Shown here in pieces: positions 32,213 to 42,159 of a stretch of DNA of 64,000 nucleotides. The DNA is taken from contig OX352772.1 in assembly GCA_947095535.1 (NCBI GenBank), positions 150,903,822 through 150,967,821 on the forward strand, written 5' to 3'. Position 1 is the stretch's first letter; the number at the start of each line of letters is the position of its first letter. The notes beneath the pieces were generated by a model. The model saw only the letters and a program-made list of their open reading frames with translations. It was not told the DNA's origin and did not search any database. The stretch is from Poecilobothrus nobilitatus. Its lineage: Eukaryota > Arthropoda > Insecta > Diptera > Dolichopodidae. The translations under genes were made by a program, and so were the position numbers.

Positions 32213-32559
32213 CAATATAAAGCACCAACATTAAGATTTTGTTTAAGGGACTTGATTCGTACTACTGAGAGTTGAAACTCATGAGTTTGTATATTACACT
32301 CTTCGTGGTGTAATATTGTATTTTTTACTAAAATTGCACTTCCTCCTCTCGGTAGATTGCTTCGATGTACTGCTCTATAGCATGTGTAGCCTAATATCTT
32401 TAGCTCTGACTGTCTTGTCATATGAGTTTCTGATAGTAGTCACACGTCGATATTTTGAGGTTTTAAAAATAATTCTAGTGCAGGCGTTTTATTAAGTATG
32501 CTACTTGCGCTCCACGCAGCAATATTAAATTTGTTTTCGACCATTGTTTATCTTTTTTT

Positions 32560-32720
32560 TTTTGTATATATATAACTATAGCTATATATGTATTCTAGGT
32601 TATTTAATATTGTCGAGATTTTGTCCATTGTATTTAACATGTTTTGCACAATTTGCATTATAATGTTATTATCAGTTAATTTTTGCATTGTCGTATTACT
32701 TGATAGAAAATATAGTAGAA
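32560..32720 (-). pseudogene. LINE-E ORF1, C-terminal tail
   Basis: Read on the minus strand just upstream of ORF2, the frame gives MQKLTDNNIIMQIVQNMLNT and MDKISTILNNLEYIY, a heptad-rich tail typical of the end of jockey-type ORF1 proteins. Zinc knuckles that should precede it are missing because LINE-F sequence begins soon after 32720. Confidence 0.5.
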
Positions 32721-32887
32721 CCGTCAGATGTTATAATTGAATTTATGTAAAAAAATTCTAAGGAAGAATTTATGTCTAATTACAGTGAAAAAAAGAAAAA
32801 CAAAATATATTTTCACACTGGTATGCTATTTGAAGCTAATTCCAATTAACCAATTTTTATTATTGAATGTCTATATATGCACTATAG

Positions 32888-33037
32888 TTACTTATTCAAA
32901 AGGCGCGAAATTTGAGCAGAGAGCACTTGATTAAATTTGCATGGGTTAAAAATGGAAAAGTATTTATCCGCAAAGATATGGAAAGTAAAACAATTTATGT
33001 TAAAACTATTGATATTTTAAATTATTTTACTAAATAA
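32888..33037 (+). pseudogene. LINE-F ORF1, C-terminal end of FP25-like domain
   Basis: One frame reads KARNLSREHLIKFAWVKNGK, VFIRKDMESKTIYVKTIDIL and ends at TAA 33035-33037. The WVKNGKVFIRK core is the hallmark end of this ORF1 domain, as in LINE-C (LIRKTENSKAIVIK) and LINE-L (FMRKTDNSKVFRI). The stop overlaps an ATG (33037-33039) as TAATG. Confidence 0.7.
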
Positions 33038-33039
33038 TG

Positions 33040-35510
33040 ATACTATCCCTTTCCTATTTAATCCATGCAATCAATTTCATAATAAGTTTAATGACATACA
33101 CTTGAATTCGAACACATTAAAAATTCTTTACCTAAATGCACAGAGCTTAAAAAATAAAATTGATAATGTTGAAATCTTTTTAGCTTCTATTAATAGTCAA
33201 ATTGATGTTATTTGTATAACCGAAACCTGGATTAATTCTTCACAAATAAAGTTTTTCAATATACATAATTATTTATCCATATATTGTTGTCGATCAAATA
33301 AAGATGGTGGTAGTTGTGGTTTATTTATCAGTAGTAAATTATCTCATTCTATTAATTATGAATACAGTAATAATATTGATAGTTTTTTAAGTATTAATAT
33401 CACTAAAAGCAACTTTAATTTCAATATAATAAATATACATAGAGCATCAACTGAAATTACAACCAATTTTGATAAGTTTTTGCTAGAATCTAATAATTGT
33501 ATAACTAAAACAAATCTAAATAATAACACTTATATAATTGGTGATTTTAATATAAATTTATTAATTAACACTAACAAAGTAAATAAATATAAGAATTTTA
33601 TGTTTTCGATTGGTTTCCATTTATGCAATGATAAAATAATTACTAGAAATATTAGTAATTCTTGTATTGATCATTTCTCCACAAATAGATTAGATGAAAG
33701 ACTTAACCTATCACATGTTATTGTTGATCTTCTTGATAATAATGTCATATTGATTGAAGTTTCTAAGCATACTGATAAACTTAATGACAATTTAAGCGTT
33801 AGCAGTAATACTTCGAAAAGTAAAATAATAAATTTGGAGAAATTAAATCGTCTTAGTATATCTGAGCCTATATTATTAAATCAAAGCAAGAATTGCGAAA
33901 ATACTTTGACTGAATTTACCACAAAAATTCAGAAATTAATTGATAATTCATCTGGTTATAAAACCAACAAAATTAAAAATCGAAAGTATAAACAGTGGAT
34001 TGACAAAGAACTGACTGACACAATGAAGGTAAAGCAGTTTTGGTTTTGTAAATGGAGACTTGACAGTACAAACATTCATTTAGAAAAACAGTTCAAATAC
34101 TATCGAAATAAGGTGACCAGTATGCAACGGTTTAAAAAGAAAAGCTACTTTGAAAAAAAATTTATAGAGAGTGAAAATAATTCGTCCAAAACCTGGATTT
34201 GTATTAATAGCATTCTTTATAATGGTGCTAATAGAAAAGGTGATATAACGTTATTACAAGGTTTGTCAGAAAAAGAGACAACAATGAAAATTAGTGAACT
34301 AAATCAGCACTTTTCCACTATAGGTGAAATACTTGCTAAAACTTGTGAGGAAAAAATATTTTCTACAAGAACAATTACGAATGAGTCTTTTAAATTTGAT
34401 TACACCAATAAGTATGAAATATATAAGATAATAAAAAAATGGATAATTCAAATTCACTTGATTCCTTTAATTTATCATCTAATATTCTAAAAGCATGTAA
34501 TGATAACATTAGTGATTCTATTTCCTTAATAGTAAATAAGTCATTAACGCAAGATGTGTTGCCAGATAGTCTTAAAATAGGCAAGTTTATTCCCATTTTC
34601 AAATCTGGCAATAAAATGAACTATAATAATTATAGACCGATTTGTCTTGCACCAGTGTTATCAAAAATTATAGAGAAAGTAGTTTTCATTCAGGTTAATT
34701 GCTATCTTAAACGTAACAAACTTTTGTCCAAAAATCAATATGGATATAGATACAAATCTAACACGGAAGCAGCTGTTGTTGACATGGTTTATTCTGCACA
34801 GAATTTGAAAGACAAAACGAAGTGTGTATCACTTTTATTCATGGACTTATCAAAAGCATACGATTGAGCCGCGAATTTTACTCAAAATTCTTCACTCTTA
34901 TGGAATTAAGGGATCGGCACATAAATGGTTTGAAATTTTGTTATATTTTGTTAATCGAATATAATCTCTTTACTCCAATTGCTAATATTAAGAGTGAGGT
35001 AAACAATGTTCACTATTTTTTACCACCATGTAGTATACTTGGAGCACTGCTATTTATATTACATATGGATGGACTGAATGCAATTGGAATTGACGCAGAA
35101 GTATTTCTATATGTAGATGATATTTTCTTTGTGTTCAGTGCTAATAATTACTCAGAAACAAAATGAATTCTGAACTTGAAAAAGTATATCTTTGGATGAT
35201 TTTGATGAAAATTAACTATACATATCTCAAAAACAAAATACTTAGTTATTAGTAAGAATCCGCCGTCACTAAATGTAAAGATATCACATCAAACACTTGA
35301 CCAAGTAGATTAGTATAAATACCTTGGCATGATTATACATATTAATTTAAAATGGAACCTTCATATTGAAAATCTGTATAGAAAATTATCATCGATTGCA
35401 GGTGTTTTTAGTAAAATTTCTTACTTAATGCCAAACAAAATAAAAAACAACAATATATTATGCATTATTTCATTATTTCATTAGTTATGGATCTACATTA
35501 TGGGGGGCAA
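33040..35510 (+). pseudogene. LINE-F ORF2: well-preserved endonuclease, damaged reverse transcriptase (YVDD)
   Basis: A frame open from 33021 to 34490 encodes a full endonuclease: LKILYLNAQSLKNKID, DVICITETWI (catalytic Glu), GGSCGLFISS, IIGDFNINLL near 33537 and SCIDHF..; the SDH region is not clear. A long linker follows with QWIDKELTDTMKVKQFWF. RT continues in the next frame from 34439: IFKSGNKMNYNNYRPICLAP, SKNQYGYRYKSNTEAAVVDM, SLLFMDLSKAYD, then in another frame PPCSILGALLFILHMDGLNA and FLYVDDIFFVF (YVDD at 35109-35120). YLGMIIHINLKWNLHI follows near 35320. The open frame has no ATG within roughly its first 165 codons, so the true start must be the TAATG at 33035-33039 with a one-base indel in this copy. 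Confidence 0.8.
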
Positions 35511-36089
35511 TAAGTATTAACAGAGAATAGTCTTAGTAAATATAGCAATGTAAAGAAATTTTCTAATAATGCAGTCAATGTCATTTAATATATAATATAT
35601 TTTGTTCTATTTTTCTCAAATTTTTGTTTGTTAGAATCAACAATAATGTAAACACTAAACTGGTTTGCTTCATTTGATTTTTGCAGTCTTACAGTACTTA
35701 GTAAATTTAAATTTCTTTATTTTTTTTTTCTTTGTTATCTTAGTTTAGCTTCAATTATAATTTAATAATTTTTTGGTTTTGGCAAATTATTTTCTTTTTT
35801 TTCTTTTTGTTTGTAGTATTTTTATATTTTCTTTTTTTTATATTTCTAATTTCTCTTTTATTTTGATTTTATTATATTCTTGCCGTTATTTTATTATTTA
35901 ATTAAAAATTATGTTCTTTTAAAGTAAAAAAAATAAAAATTGAATTTATTTTTAAGTTAAAAAAAAGAAGAAAAAAAAAACGTTTTTATAATTATTAAAT
36001 TTAATCAATATAGCCCTATATTGAGAATAAGTTTCTCTTTGGACATCTAAATAGTTTAAATAAATAAATAAATAAATAAAATACTTTGT

Positions 36090-36500
36090 TTTGTGTTATT
36101 TTCGTTTAATGGATTAAACGATAAGCCCTTAGTAACCTTACGAGATTCAAAAATTCTGGAACTTCTTAGATTTAACTCACGTACTTTAGTTTGCTTTGGA
36201 TTTATTTTTAAAGGTTTTCTCTTTTGTAACCAAGCACCCTCTATAGCTCGCAGGATGAGCTTCAAGACAGTTAGCACATTTTGGAGTCACATTTTTTTCT
36301 TTATCACACTTTGAAGACGAAAAGTGCGCCAACGCATTTTACACATTGAGCTAGACGTTAACAGAATTTTTGTGTATGGCCATATTTTTGGCACTTTTCA
36401 CGCATGTCGACTTTATAGTTAAAATTAACTTATTTGAGAATTTTATTAAATTTGGGGTATTCTACAATACTCGTATTACTTAATATAATCGGAGAAGGAT
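36090..36500 (-). pseudogene. Jockey-type ORF1 zinc-knuckle region
   Basis: On the minus strand the frames read KCQKYGHTQKFC near 36400-36360, LAQCVKC near 36340, and VTPKCANCLEAHPASYRGCL near 36290-36230, three Cys-rich knuckles in the order found in jockey/X-element ORF1 (gag-like) proteins. A Lys-rich tail follows (KTFKNKSK). Several frameshifts. It may be the ORF1 of LINE-E's family, stranded on the far side of LINE-F. Upstream to about 36930 a weak continuation is possible but not convincing; I see nothing else in 36500-36930. Confidence 0.6.
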
Positions 36501-36930
36501 TTATTTTTCTAGTAAAATAGGCTTTTTATTCAAAATATTAGAAAAGCCAAGAAGGATGATTATAAGATGATGATAATTTTCTCGACAGTACATTAAAATT
36601 TATTGTTTCTTTCTTTACATTACAACAGTAGTACATTAAAATTTTTCGTTATTGTTTCTTTAGAAATTGCCCATCTGGCATTTTATTAGTTTGGAAATAT
36701 TTATTAAATTTTAATAAATATCAATAAAAAAAGTTTTAACTAAACTTAGTATAAATATTTGATATTTTTCAATAAAAAAGGTAAGATCTATAATCAACTC
36801 GACAGAGTCAAGACCACCATAATAAAAGTTTTTAATTTTTTTTAGACTTGGACAGAACTCTGTATTTAGCTTATGCTTAGGAGTATAGCTTAAGATATTA
36901 AAAATTAGCTTTCCTGAAGGTATCTTAAAT

Positions 36931-37690
36931 GTGACTTGGACTGAAGAAGAACATATCAATAATACCCCCATCGAATATATGTATATATCTCAAAATATAC
37001 TATACGGTACGGTATATAAAATATACTCCCGGTATTATCATATCATAAATCATTTAAGTGCAATATCACTTTTGGCAAAAAATAATATCATCAATCCACT
37101 TTTGTTAGACGATATTGAAGTAAAACATAAAATCGATTTTGACAAATTACCTGATAGTATAACTAATTTACTTACTGTCACAAAAATAAAAGTCCTTTAC
37201 AAAAGTTCGAAAATATTGCGACTTCATAAATATTTATCCTGTAATCCAAAATCAAAATGTCATCAAATTTGAAACAAACCAAGCAGCAAAATTCGAAAAT
37301 TACTCACAACCACATGCAGACTGCATAAATATAAACACATTCAACATATGCCGACCAAGTTTCTCCAAATGCATCACGCAGTTCCTGAATCACAACACAA
37401 CTTCATGTGCTACATAAACGTCATATCAAAACACTCCTAGACAACTCCTACATAAAATCAAAGAAGGGATTGTAATTCTAAACAATGTAAACGAAACAAA
37501 CAAAACTGACCTACAACAAGTTACAGTTAAAGGAACGTTTTTTTAAATTTTCGAAAAGGCAATACAAATTAATGATACTACATTACAACCAGATCATTTA
37601 AGGAATTACAATACATTTACTGAAGCACACCCACCAAAGTTATTATCAATCAACGAAATTGACCACTTGACTAAAATTAGTTCTCAAAAG
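36931..37690 (+). pseudogene. Errantivirus-like envelope (env) remnant
   Basis: Plus-strand frame 36931-37272 contains LSAISLLAKNNIINPLLLDD followed by an acidic/hydrophobic stretch, and then shifted frames to 37690 with spaced cysteines and an IVILNNVNE-type stretch. This order resembles the ectodomain of env from gypsy-class insect errantiviruses, the protein that allows membrane fusion in their infectious forms. Start, signal peptide, fusion region and transmembrane anchor are not identifiable, and frameshifts break it. It probably belongs to the same gypsy family as the integrase relic at 2955-4040. I rate the match as moderate because env is poorly conserved. Confidence 0.5.
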
Positions 37691-38299
37691 AATAAGGTTC
37701 TTTTATTGTGAAACAAGCCTTTCTCTTCGTATACCTAAGGTGAGGTTGCCTTAGGCACAATAACAAGAAAAGAATCTAATACCTTATTGTAACTTATGTT
37801 ATTCATTCATCAGTGACACATTTAAATAAACATGATATTATATAACTATGTATATCAATATCAATAAATAAATCAATCAATAAATATAAATTCTTCAAAC
37901 AACTGTTATATTTTATATTTATTTTAATTTTTTTATAAAAATTGAGAAAAATCATGGCACACTTTCTTATTAAATAAAATACACGTATAATAAGGTTAAG
38001 GTATTTTATAAAAATACATAAGTCTGTATTTTTATTTTATTTTATTTTATTACCAAAACAAGAAAAACATTTTATTTCATTTTATTAACATAACATATTT
38101 AAAAAAAAGCAAAAAAGAACAGAAATTATAACATTGATATTGAAAAAATATATGAAATATGATTGCAATTCTTGATGACTAATTTATATGTATAATATTA
38201 AAAATATATTTAAGACTTGAAAAACAAAAGTTATGCAATACAAAATTTAATTACTTACATAAAAACTTAAATTCTTACACTATTTTATAATTCTTAATG
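37691..38299. other. AT-rich stretch without recognisable gene
   Basis: Contains a small inverted repeat CTAAGG..CCTTAG near 37733-37752, which could be part of a gypsy LTR following env, and an (ATTTT)n run at 38030-38050. No coding sequence or element end was recognised with confidence. Confidence 0.5.
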
Positions 38300-38449
38300 A
38301 TATGTACTTATCTCCCTCTTCGATGCCTATCCACTACTGGATATTAACGGTCATATGTCCTGAAAGTTGAATTAAAATCTGGATAAAATGCTTCTGTATT
38401 CATTTTGATCCATCGTTATGTGTACCAAATCACCAATATTTGATACACC

Positions 38450-41339
38450 TGTCCAGATCCTGATGTTGCGTAACCACGACATTTGTTTTCGGCCAACACC
38501 TCTTTTACCTTCAATTTTTCCTTGCACAATAAGCTGTAAGAGTTCGTATTTTTAACTGCGCATCACATGTCCAAAATATGATATTTTTCTTCTTTTGATA
38601 TCAGTGAGAAGTTGTCGGCCTTTATTTATTCTTCGGAGAACCTTAATATTTGTTACACGATCTACCCATGAAATTTTTAATATTCTTCTATAGAGCCACA
38701 TTTCAAAGGCTTCGAGTTTATTCATAAGGGTGGTTGTCAAGGTCCAAGTCTCTACTCCATATAATAGAACCGACCATACATAGAATTTCAAAAAACGTAA
38801 ACGAAGATCTAAATTCAGATCTCTGCAGCAAAAAACTTTTTTGTATTTAATAAATGCACCTCTCGCTATCTCAGTACGGCATCTTATTTCTTGTTCACAT
38901 GTCCACTGCTCATTTAGCCAACACCCAAGATACTTGTACCTAGAAATACGTTCGATTGGAAGATGGTCGACTGTAACTGTAGCTGTGATATATAGTGTTT
39001 TACATGTACTTATGATCATGAACTTAGTTTTTCTCGTATTGATTTTTAGACCAAGGTTTATGCTATGATGATTAACTTTATCTATTAAATGTTGTAAATC
39101 ACTTAAATTATCTGCCAAAAGGGTTGTGTCATCAGCGTATCTGATGTATTGTGTCATCAGCGTATCTGATGTATTATTAAGATAGGTACCATTTACTTTG
39201 ATACCTATTTCAACTGATTCTAATGCTTCTTGGAAGATCTTTTCTGCATACAAATTGAAAAGCAGAGGTGATAAGATACAACCCTGTCGAGCTCCACGCT
39301 TGATTAAAATGTTTTCGGTTAGCCCATTGGAAGTTTTTATTTTGGCTGCCTAATGTCAGTACAAATTTTCAATGCATCTAATAGTTTTATCATCAATATC
39401 TATCGTGCTTAATATTTCCATAAGTTTATGATGTTGGTCTTTATCAAACGCTTTCTCATAGTCAAGAAAACTTAGGAAAACATCTTTCTTGACATCACAA
39501 CAATTTTGTACAAGTACTTGAACACAAAAGAGAGCTTCTCTTGTGCCCGGTCGTCCCTTAAACCCAAATTGTGTCTGTCCTATATGTATTTCAGCTTTTG
39601 AGTACACGCGATTGTGGAGCACTTTAAGAAAAATTTTGAGTGCATGACTCATTAAAGTTATCAGTCTATGGTCACTGCATGATTTAGCGTTAACTTTCTT
39701 TGGTAGAGCGATAAATGTTGAAAAAAGCCAATATGAAGGAAAAATACCGGTATCATATACTTTGTTGAAGATTTTGTGCAAAACATCTATGTTTTGGTCA
39801 TCAGTTAATTTAATTTTTTCTGATGGTAGGTCATCGGACATTGTGGCCTTTTTGTTTTTTGTATTTTGCAATCCTTTTAAAATTTCGTCTTTGGTTATGA
39901 TGGGACCTGACAATTGTACTGACGATTCTTTAGTATTCTGTGTTAGCCTGGTCGTGTCTGAAAATAAGTTTTATATATATTCCTCCCATACCTTTTTCCT
40001 TTCTTCGCTATCGAAAATGATTTGACCATTATCATTGAGTAGTGAAGCGAAATTTGTTTTCCTATATGCTCCCGATACTTCTTTAATTTTTTTGTGGAGG
40101 TTGAAGTCATCATGAGACTGTTGAAGGTTTTCTATTTCGTTACACTCATTTTTAAGCCATTTTAGTTTTTCTAATCTTATTTTGGAATGAATTTTGCTTT
40201 GAATACGTTTATATTCTGCCATATTCTTATTTTTGAATGATCTTCTTTCATCCATCATTTTCAAGATTTCATATTTCATGTTTCTTCTGTTTTGCTTTGG
40301 GGCATTTTTCTTTTCTCCTAATATATTTTTGAATGTTTCGAATAAAATTTGTTTCGATGCCATATATCTCATCTTCTGTCCTACTAACGTTCATTAATTG
40401 ATTGTTGATTTCTAATGTCAATTGCCTTTTGATGTTATTGTCTTTTAGCTTTTCTACGTCGATTTTAAATTGCCTGTTAGTCCTTCTGGCTTTTGATAGT
40501 TTAAGTTTAATCTTAGCCAAGAGAAGGTTGTTGTCTAACGGAACATCTGCACTAGGATAAGTGCTTATATGCTTAATTGAAGAGGTAAAACGTTTGTTAA
40601 CTAAAATGAAATCAATTTGGTTACGTATTATATTACCAGCACTGTCTCGGGGAAATTTCCAAGTATATAACCTCCGCTTTGGTAAGCAAAACCATGTGTT
40701 ATTGATTTTAAAATTTTTTTCCTGGCAGAGTTCAATAAGTCGATCACCTCTTTCGTTTCTAATTAATAAACCAAAACCAAATGGCCCAACTATTCCATCT
40801 ATTTTACCGCTACCAATTTTGGCATTAAAGTCGCCCATTACAAGATTAAAATCATTTGGTTTTGTGTACTTCAGAAGATGTGATAATTGGTTATAAAATT
40901 CCTCTATCTCATCATCAGTTTTTTCAGCAGTTGGGGCATGTACCTGCATAATATTTAGAGCTACAGGTTTAGTATCCAGTTTAATAAGCATAGCTCTATC
41001 TGAAAACGGTACAAAATCGATGACATGTTTTATTAGGTGTTCTAAAATAATTATGCCAACGCCATTTCTGTGAGTTGATGTGTTATTTCCAGAATAGTAA
41101 AATTTAGCTCCTTTCGATTTACATTCACCCGAGTTCGGCCACCAAGATTTACTGATACCCAATATATCAATTTTTAAACGTTGCATCTCATGAAGAGTAT
41201 TTCTTAGTTTACCAGACTCAAATAAACTATTGACATTCCAAGCGCCAATATTAATTGTGTTGTTACTTTTATATCCGGAGATTCTTAACATCCTCTTTTT
41301 GCCGGAGACTGAGGGCCATTTTTTGATTTCACTTGACAT
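38450..41339 (-). pseudogene. RTE-type ORF: endonuclease and reverse transcriptase (one frameshift, few stops)
   Basis: ATG at 41339 begins MSSEIKKWPSVSGKKRMLRI. Endonuclease motifs: INIGAWNVNSLFESGKL (Asn), DILGISKSWWPNSGE (Glu position reads Lys), LNIMQVHAPTAE, NLVMGDFNAKIG, NQIDFILVNKRF, and ADVPLDNNLL where SDH is lost. After a frameshift near 40370 the linker and RT share one frame: KKATMSDDLPSEKIKL, FIALPKK, HRLITLMSHALKIFLKVL, QFGFKGRPGTREA, FLSFLDYEKAFDK near 39470, QGCILSPLLFNLYAEKIF near 39270, QYIRYADDTTLLADNL with intact YADD, INTRKTKFMIIS, KYLGCWLN, SVLLYGVETWTL, and WLYRRILKISWVDRVTNIKV at the end. In-frame stops at about 39970 and 39354-39360 interrupt it. The C-terminus matches the RTE/BovB type. 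Confidence 0.85.
39124..39173 (-). repeat. Exact 25-bp tandem duplication at the RT active site of LINE-G
   Basis: Bases 39124-39148 and 39149-39173 are identical. On the minus strand both contain ATCAGATACGCTGATGACAC, which encodes IRYADD in one frame. Because 25 is not a multiple of three, the two copies are read in different frames: TSDTLMT then YIRYADD. The frame stays open across both. Confidence 0.9.
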
Positions 41340-41665
41340 ATGATTTTTCTTGGGATATATATTTCAGTGGTTTTCCGTTGCCTTCTGGAAGGTTTTAAGT
41401 TTTCCTTCTTATAAATCTGCCGTTCCTCTGGAATCAGACGCAGACCAGGGAGCCGTCCATTCTGGATCAGACGCTTCTGGATTTATCGCACTCATTATTT
41501 AACCTGAACTATTCAGTTGCCCGGAAGAGACCGCGGGGAGGTATAATGAGCCCTTGATGGCAGCAGTCACAATTCCGGCATTGGAATGTTCCAATTGAAC
41601 AGACGATCAATGCTTTCCCTGTCCTTTACACATCCCTCGCCGCCGAAAATGTGTACTTATGTAAA

Positions 41666-42159
41666 CAATAAATTTACTACTAAAAAAAAAAACTTGATGA
41701 CATAATCAAAATATACTTTAAATACCCAATGTAGAACTGTGAATTTATGAACATTATTATGTAATTAAATTACAATGTCTTTTTTGTGAAAATGAATACA
41801 AAAAAATTATAATATCACATTTGAATAAATTTATGAAAAGTAAATTTATGAATTGATTAGAATTAATTTCTTGAGGTCAGTAAATTGAAAAAATGTTGAT
41901 GTAAAGTGTTATTAAAAGTATTTCTGGAAATTGTTGAAAAATAGAGAATACAACATCTGTTTATTGGTTCATTTCTTTCGTATTCTGTACTGTATCTATA
42001 TTCTATTAAACATTTCGTGTATCTTGTTTGTCTAACTTTATCATTAAGTCTAAATTTGTAATTAGGAGATTAGGTAGCAATATTATTATTTAGAATATGA
42101 AAAAAAGTAAAACATGATGAAAATATTTGTCTACGTGAGTACAAGGGGAGCATATTTAA
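41666..42159. other. AT-rich stretch without recognisable gene
   Basis: Only A/T-rich sequence and short chance frames. The right part may be the 3' UTR of LINE-H, whose ORF2 ends near 42160. Confidence 0.5.

Larger units (their letters stand above)
28735..32544 (-). pseudogene. LINE-E ORF2: jockey-type endonuclease and reverse transcriptase (interrupted, frameshifted)
   Basis: From 32544: MVENKFNIAAWSASSILNKT, then LLSETHMTRQSELKILGY with the catalytic Glu, and GGSAILVKNTI..VGALYCPPN. After the LINE-B insert: DLLNLLGDRFILGGNFKAKH (GDFN reads GNFK) and IDWGSRLTTTRGRKL. Linker 31173-30937 contains RARRRWPQTSDPADK. RT: GEISMMLKPGKPPN near 30705, SYRPISLL, FGFREKYSTIDQVHRVTDII near 30540, IFLDVAQAFDKVW near 30450, and TFADDTAIMA near 30200, an intact FADD. 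After the 794-bp insert: PSAPVDITYENKAKC, KYRLMYWLLGQNSRLPIEYK and TAPWYVRYFDLHRGLEIPTV, a signature of jockey/X-element C-termini. Frameshifts and stops throughout. Confidence 0.8.
28712..32720 (-). mobile_element. LINE-E (jockey clade, minus strand) with two nested insertions
   Basis: Minus strand order: ORF1 end (32720-32560), ORF2 from ATG 32544 to about 28735, then a short 3' UTR ending in an A-rich run near 28712. The copy is broken by a LINE-B fragment (31640-32212) in the endonuclease and by a 794-bp insertion (29203-29996) near the end of RT. Without these, the element would be about 2.6 kb from the ORF1 end to the 3' end. Confidence 0.75.
32888..36085 (+). mobile_element. LINE-F (PHD/FP25-ORF1 group), 5'-truncated, 3' end with (AAAT)n tail
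   Basis: Begins within ORF1, has ORF2 33040-35510, then a long AT-rich 3' UTR and a terminal TAAATAAATAAATAAATA run at 36056-36080. Bases 32721-32887 hold nothing recognisable. RT ends abruptly at about 35510 before the thumb, so there is an internal deletion, while the 3' UTR and tail remain. Confidence 0.7.
38300..41665 (-). mobile_element. LINE-G: nearly full-length RTE-clade LINE (minus strand)
   Basis: About 3.37 kb, the usual size for RTE elements. The 5' part (41665-41340) is more GC-rich than its surroundings and holds a small frame of 29 codons (ATG 41495, MSAINPEASDPEWTAPW) ahead of the main ORF. One long ORF region follows with only one frameshift and a few stops. The 3' end has a very short UTR to about 38300. 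It is the best preserved element in the window. Confidence 0.8.

Noticed and set aside
33016..33022. TTTAAAT heptamer in the ORF1 frame of LINE-F as a -1 frameshift signal
   Set aside because: It fits the X-XXY-YYZ form, but a -1 shift leads into the wrong frame; ORF2 needs +1, and the TAATG overlap is a simpler link.
38841..39068. Plus-strand frames opposite LINE-G (also 39762-40025 and 40561-40896)
   Set aside because: Antisense to well-supported RTE reverse transcriptase and endonuclease codons.
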